8,972 nt of DNA from contig JAOUCV010000073.1 in assembly GCA_029859555.1 (NCBI GenBank), positions 1 to 8,972 on the forward strand, read 5' to 3'. A model generated the notes under the pieces. The model was not told the origin of the DNA. It worked only from the letters and a program-made list of their open reading frames with translations, and searched no databases. The stretch comes from Gammaproteobacteria bacterium (GTDB lineage: Bacteria > Pseudomonadota > Gammaproteobacteria > UBA9214). Position numbers and translations under genes: made by a program. Shown here piece after piece: positions 6,183-8,972 of this stretch; within the stretch, counting starts at the first letter, position 1, and each line of letters starts with the position of its first letter.

Positions 6183-7373
6183 CTATATCTGCAAGGCTGC
6201 CAGGCCACCTGCCAGATCGGTCTGCAGATCCTGCTCCGACTCCAGGCCTACTGCCAATCGAACAAGACCATCAGAAATACCCGCCGCTTGCCGCTGTTCC
6301 GGAGCCACGCGACCGTGTGTGGTAGTAGCCGGATGCGTCACCGTGCTCTTTGCATCGCCCAGGTTGGCGGTAATGGAAAATATGCGTAATGCATCAATAA
6401 AACGCCATGCCTGCGATTGCCCGCCCTTTAGCTCAAATGAGACGATGCCACCGTAATCAGTTTGTTGCCGTCTCGCCAATTCATGCTGTGGATGGGATTG
6501 CAGCCCCGGGTGATTGACCCGGGATACCTCAGGTTGTTGCTCCAGCCAATGCGCCAGTAACAGGGCGCTGCTGCAGTGTGCCCGCATGCGCAGAGTCAGT
6601 GTCTCCAGCCCTTTCAGAAATACCCATGCATTAAACGGACTCATGGTCGGGCCGGCAGTTCTGAGAAAACCAAACACCTCCTTGCCGACCAGTTCACTGT
6701 CACCCACTACCGCTCCGCCAACACAGCGACCCTGACCATCAAGGTATTTGGTCGCCGAGTGAATAACTATATCAGCACCCAGAGACAGTGGCTGCTGTAA
6801 AGCCGGGGTACAAAAACAGTTATCAACAACCAGCAGGCAATTATTGTTTTTTGCAAGTACCGAAAGAGACCGTATATCAGCAATCTCCATGAGCGGATTG
6901 GACGGTGTTTCCAGAAACAGCAAGCGGGTTTCCGGACGCACTGCCGATTCCCATGCGGCATTGTCGACAAGCGGCACAAACGTGGTATCAATACCAAAAC
7001 GTGCCAGGTAGTTGCTAAACAACGCTGTCGTGGTCCCGAAAATACTTTGCGAAGATACGATATGATCACCACTTTTCAGCAAGGCTGCACAGGTCGCAAG
7101 TATTGCCGCCATCCCCGATGACGTAGCAACACAACTCTCCCCGCCCTCGAGTGAGGCAAGGCGCTGTTCAAACGTTCTTACTGTTGGATTGGTGAAACGG
7201 GAATAGATATTTCCAGGCTGATCGCCGGAAAAACGTGCAGCCGCCGCCGCGGCACTGTCAAACACATAACTGGAGGTTGGAAATATCGCTTCCGAATGTT
7301 CGCCTTCAGCAGTGCGCGACTGTCCTGCGCGTACCGCGCGTGTTTCAAAATCAAATTCTTCATGATCCGACAT
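6183..7373 (-). CDS. metZ: O-succinylhomoserine sulfhydrylase MetZ
   Basis: PLP enzyme of the Cys/Met metabolism family that makes homocysteine directly from O-succinylhomoserine and sulfide, bypassing cystathionine. The product is 396 residues from ATG 7373, chosen because AGGAG (7384-7388) lies 10 bases upstream; a TTG two codons earlier is too close to that site. Numbering from the ATG, visible motifs are YSRFTNPT (57-64), SSGMAAI (85-91), DNCFCTPALQQPL with the PLP-pyridine Asp184, SATKYLDGQG with Schiff-base Lys209, and GDAKSTVTHPATTTHGR. The whole length follows Pseudomonas MetZ, which favours this over MetB or MetC. It lies downstream of purF, as in Pseudomonas, but with its own promoter, a SAM-II-like riboswitch and a terminator in its leader. 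Repression by SAM is therefore likely. Confidence 0.94.
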   Translation of the reverse strand: MSDHEEFDFETRAVRAGQSRTAEGEHSEAIFPTSSYVFDSAAAAAARFSGDQPGNIYSRFTNPTVRTFEQRLASLEGGESCVATSSGMAAILATCAALLKSGDHIVSSQSIFGTTTALFSNYLARFGIDTTFVPLVDNAAWESAVRPETRLLFLETPSNPLMEIADIRSLSVLAKNNNCLLVVDNCFCTPALQQPLSLGADIVIHSATKYLDGQGRCVGGAVVGDSELVGKEVFGFLRTAGPTMSPFNAWVFLKGLETLTLRMRAHCSSALLLAHWLEQQPEVSRVNHPGLQSHPQHELARRQQTDYGGIVSFELKGGQSQAWRFIDALRIFSITANLGDAKSTVTHPATTTHGRVAPEQRQAAGISDGLVRLAVGLESEQDLQTDLAGGLAALQI

Positions 7374-7431
7374 GACCAACTCTCTCCTGCCTCACCGGCG
7401 ATTACCTTGCTGTCAGTTCTTCACCGGGCAT

Positions 7432-7461
7432 AAAAAAACCCGCCATCAGAAAAACGCGGGC
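7432..7461 (-). terminator. Intrinsic terminator in the metZ leader (riboswitch expression platform)
   Basis: On the minus strand CCCGC (7456-7460) pairs with GCGGG (7439-7443) over a 12-base loop, followed by seven T (7432-7438); G7461 can add a G-U pair. It stands about ten bases after the SAM-II-like aptamer and 58 bases before the metZ start codon, so it acts on the metZ transcript. It is also the first terminator after purF. Its 5' arm is exactly complementary to GCGGGC (7494-7499) inside the aptamer, giving a mutually exclusive antiterminator. Confidence 0.85.
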
Positions 7462-7470
7462 AGGTGCCGT

Positions 7471-7524
7471 CGCTTTAGCTGAATTTATCAGGCGCCCGCA
7501 AGCTGAAGTCAAATCGGCGCAATC
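7471..7524 (-). promoter_or_regulatory. SAM-II-type riboswitch upstream of metZ
   Basis: Read leftward, the RNA has the SAM-II layout, a compact H-type pseudoknot. P1 pairs GCGCC (7516-7520) with GGCGC (7492-7496). Loop 1 starts CGAUUUGAC. The pseudoknot pairs GCUUGC (7498-7503) with GCUAAAGC (7472-7479), leaving the U and A residues that contact the ligand in known structures. The linking loop reads UGAUAAA (7484-7490). From memory, GAUUU, UUGC, GCGC, UGAUAAA and GCUAAA occur in the same order in the Sargasso Sea metX SAM-II RNA of known structure. SAM-V shares the same core and is the main alternative. A promoter ends just upstream and a terminator follows ten bases downstream. The gene controlled, metZ, is a typical SAM-II target. 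Confidence 0.88.
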
Positions 7525-7531
7525 AAAGGTG

Positions 7532-7560
7532 AGACTAGATGAGGTGTAAGCGCCTGTCAA
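7532..7560 (-). promoter_or_regulatory. metZ promoter upstream of the riboswitch
   Basis: On the minus strand a perfect TTGACA (7555-7560) lies 17 bp before TAGTCT (7532-7537), which matches the -10 consensus at three of six positions including the first two and the last. The predicted start, near 7524, falls just before the riboswitch P1 stem at 7520. This placement supports both calls. It lies within 20 bases of the purF stop codon. Confidence 0.65.
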
Positions 7561-7579
7561 TACAGAGGCTCGTCAGGGC

Positions 7580-8972
7580 TCAGGCAGAGTTATACAGGTC
7601 GATCACCTCGTCATCGTTGCTTCTGCGTTCGTCCTTGGCTGCATCGCTGCGTGAGGACTGCAGTAAATTCAGATAATCCTCATCAATATCGCCGGTGATG
7701 TAGTTGCCCGTAAAAACCGAATCGTCAAATCCGTCAATATCCGGCCTGCCTTTCCTGACAGCCTCTTTCAGATCCTCCAGGTCCTGAAACAGCAACCAGT
7801 CAGCCCCGATTTCCCGGCAGACCTCTTCTTCTGTACGACCGTGTGCAATCAACTCATTGCTGTTGGGCATATCTATGCCGTATACATTCGGAAATCGTAC
7901 AGGCGGCGCAGCAGAAGCAAAGTACACTTTTTTTGCGCCTGCCTCTCTCGCCATTTCAATAATCTGTGTTGATGTTGTGCCACGTACGATTGAATCATCC
8001 ACCAGCAAGACATTTTTACCATTGAACTCAAGGTCAATGGCATTCAGCTTCTGACGAACCGATTTTTTCCGCTGCTGTTGCCCGGGCATGATAAAGGTAC
8101 GCCCGATATAGCGGTTCTTTATAAATCCCTCGCGGTATTTCAGGCCCAGGTTGTTAGCCATTTGCAGCGCTGAAGTGCGACTGGTATCCGGAATAGGAAT
8201 GACGACATCAATATCGTGATCAGGTCGTACCCGGCGTATTTTGTCAGCGAGTTTCTCACCCATGCGCAAGCGGGCCTTGTAGACTGACACATCGTCGATA
8301 ATGGAATCGGGACGTGCCAGATAGACATATTCAAAAATACACGGCTTGACTGCCGGGTTTTCCGCGCACTGCCGGGTATGCAACTGCCCGTCAAGTGTAA
8401 TAAATACAGCTTCACCAGGCGCCACATCACGCACCAGCTCATAACCCAGACCATCAAGAGCAACACTTTCAGAGGCCATCATATAGCTGGTGCCTTGCGG
8501 TGACTCCTGCTTGCCAAAAACCAGCGGGCGAATACCAAAGGGATCCCGAAACGCGACCACGCCATACCCGGTAATCATGGCAACGGCTGCATAGGCACCC
8601 CGGCAGCGCTTATGTACACCGGCCACCGCCCTGAATACGTCATCAACTTTCATTTTCAGCTTGCCCTGCTGTTGCAGCTCATGGGCAAGTACATTCAACA
8701 GGATTTCCGAATCTGAATCGGTATTGATCTGGCGCAGATCGTCCTGAAACAGTTCCTGCTTTAACTTGTCTGAATTCGTCAGATTGCCATTATGTGCCAG
8801 ACTGATTCCGTATGGTGAATTCACATAAAATGGCTGTGCTTCGGCAGAACTTTCGCAACCGGCCGTCGGATAGCGCACATGACCGATTCCCATATTGCCG
8901 TAGAGTCGCAACATATGACGGGTATGAAAAACATCACGCACCAGCCCGTTGTTCTTGCGCAGGTGCAAGCGC
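7580..8972 (-). CDS. purF: Amidophosphoribosyltransferase PurF (partial, 5' end outside the window)
   Basis: PurF makes 5-phosphoribosylamine from PRPP and glutamine, the committed first step of purine synthesis, in the cytosol. About 463 residues are visible; alignment with E. coli PurF (505 residues) shows that some 42 N-terminal residues, including the catalytic Cys1, lie beyond 8972. The glutaminase half is seen in [18 protein letters not shown] and TDSDSEILL. The phosphoribosyltransferase half has the [10 protein letters not shown] flexible loop, the PRPP motif [14 protein letters not shown] and [16 protein letters not shown]. It is the E. coli-type enzyme, without the iron-sulfur ligands of the Bacillus form as far as can be seen. 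The TTG at 8966-8968 is an internal Leu codon, not a start. metZ lies downstream, as in Pseudomonas. Confidence 0.98.
   Translation of the reverse strand, partial: RLHLRKNNGLVRDVFHTRHMLRLYGNMGIGHVRYPTAGCESSAEAQPFYVNSPYGISLAHNGNLTNSDKLKQELFQDDLRQINTDSDSEILLNVLAHELQQQGKLKMKVDDVFRAVAGVHKRCRGAYAAVAMITGYGVVAFRDPFGIRPLVFGKQESPQGTSYMMASESVALDGLGYELVRDVAPGEAVFITLDGQLHTRQCAENPAVKPCIFEYVYLARPDSIIDDVSVYKARLRMGEKLADKIRRVRPDHDIDVVIPIPDTSRTSALQMANNLGLKYREGFIKNRYIGRTFIMPGQQQRKKSVRQKLNAIDLEFNGKNVLLVDDSIVRGTTSTQIIEMAREAGAKKVYFASAAPPVRFPNVYGIDMPNSNELIAHGRTEEEVCREIGADWLLFQDLEDLKEAVRKGRPDIDGFDDSVFTGNYITGDIDEDYLNLLQSSRSDAAKDERRSNDDEVIDLYNSA

Noticed and set aside
7374..7379. TTG start two codons upstream for metZ
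   Set aside because: It would lie too close to AGGAG; the ATG at 7373 is ten bases from it.
7432..7461. Terminator read simply as the end of purF
   Set aside because: It lies beyond a metZ promoter and a SAM-II-like aptamer, and its 5' arm is complementary to the aptamer, so it belongs to the metZ leader even if it also stops purF read-through.
8140..8466. 108-residue minus-strand open frame inside purF
   Set aside because: It is an out-of-frame shadow of PurF, whose own frame is conserved throughout this stretch.

Overview
The window looks like core chromosome of a gammaproteobacterium with moderate GC content. The main evidence is gene order: lpxH, a cyclophilin gene, cysS, folD and a tRNA cluster lie together as they do, with small variations, in Escherichia and Pseudomonas. 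The pair purF-metZ is the Pseudomonas arrangement. LpxH (rather than LpxI) also implies a Gram-negative of the beta/gamma type. I cannot name the genus. There is no sign of a phage, transposon, insertion sequence or CRISPR array.

Layout. Positions 1-810 hold five tRNA genes read leftward. Pro(UGG), Arg(UCU), His(GUG) and Lys(CUU) share one strong promoter and end in an intrinsic terminator; Leu(UAG) follows with its own -10 box. folD (+) then runs tail to tail into cysS (-), and the two stop codons overlap. A divergent intergenic region separates cysS from a rightward pair, a cyclophilin with a signal peptide (ppiB-like) and lpxH. A secreted DUF2914 protein with an odd Gly/Trp/Arg tail comes next, probably from its own promoter. 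It meets, one base apart, a leftward lipoprotein gene of unknown function. That gene lies downstream of metZ, and metZ lies downstream of purF, whose 5' end is beyond the window.

The most interesting element lies in the 206-bp gap between purF and metZ. Read leftward, it holds in order a promoter with a perfect TTGACA, an RNA closely resembling the SAM-II riboswitch (P1 stem, the GAUUU and UGAUAAA loops, and the GCUUGC/GCUAAAGC pseudoknot), an intrinsic terminator, and the metZ ribosome binding site. A six-base GCGGGC inside the aptamer is exactly complementary to the 5' arm of the terminator. This gives a simple SAM-dependent OFF switch: free RNA can form an antiterminator, and SAM-bound RNA releases the terminator. 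SAM-II is known mainly from Alphaproteobacteria and marine metagenomes, so finding it on metZ in a gammaproteobacterial gene order is notable.

Metabolically the window covers one-carbon folate metabolism (FolD), methionine synthesis (MetZ), purine synthesis (PurF), cysteine charging (CysS) and lipid A synthesis (LpxH). A second point of interest is the cyclophilin: a strong internal ribosome binding site sits before an in-frame ATG just after the signal peptide, so one gene could make both a periplasmic and a cytosolic enzyme.
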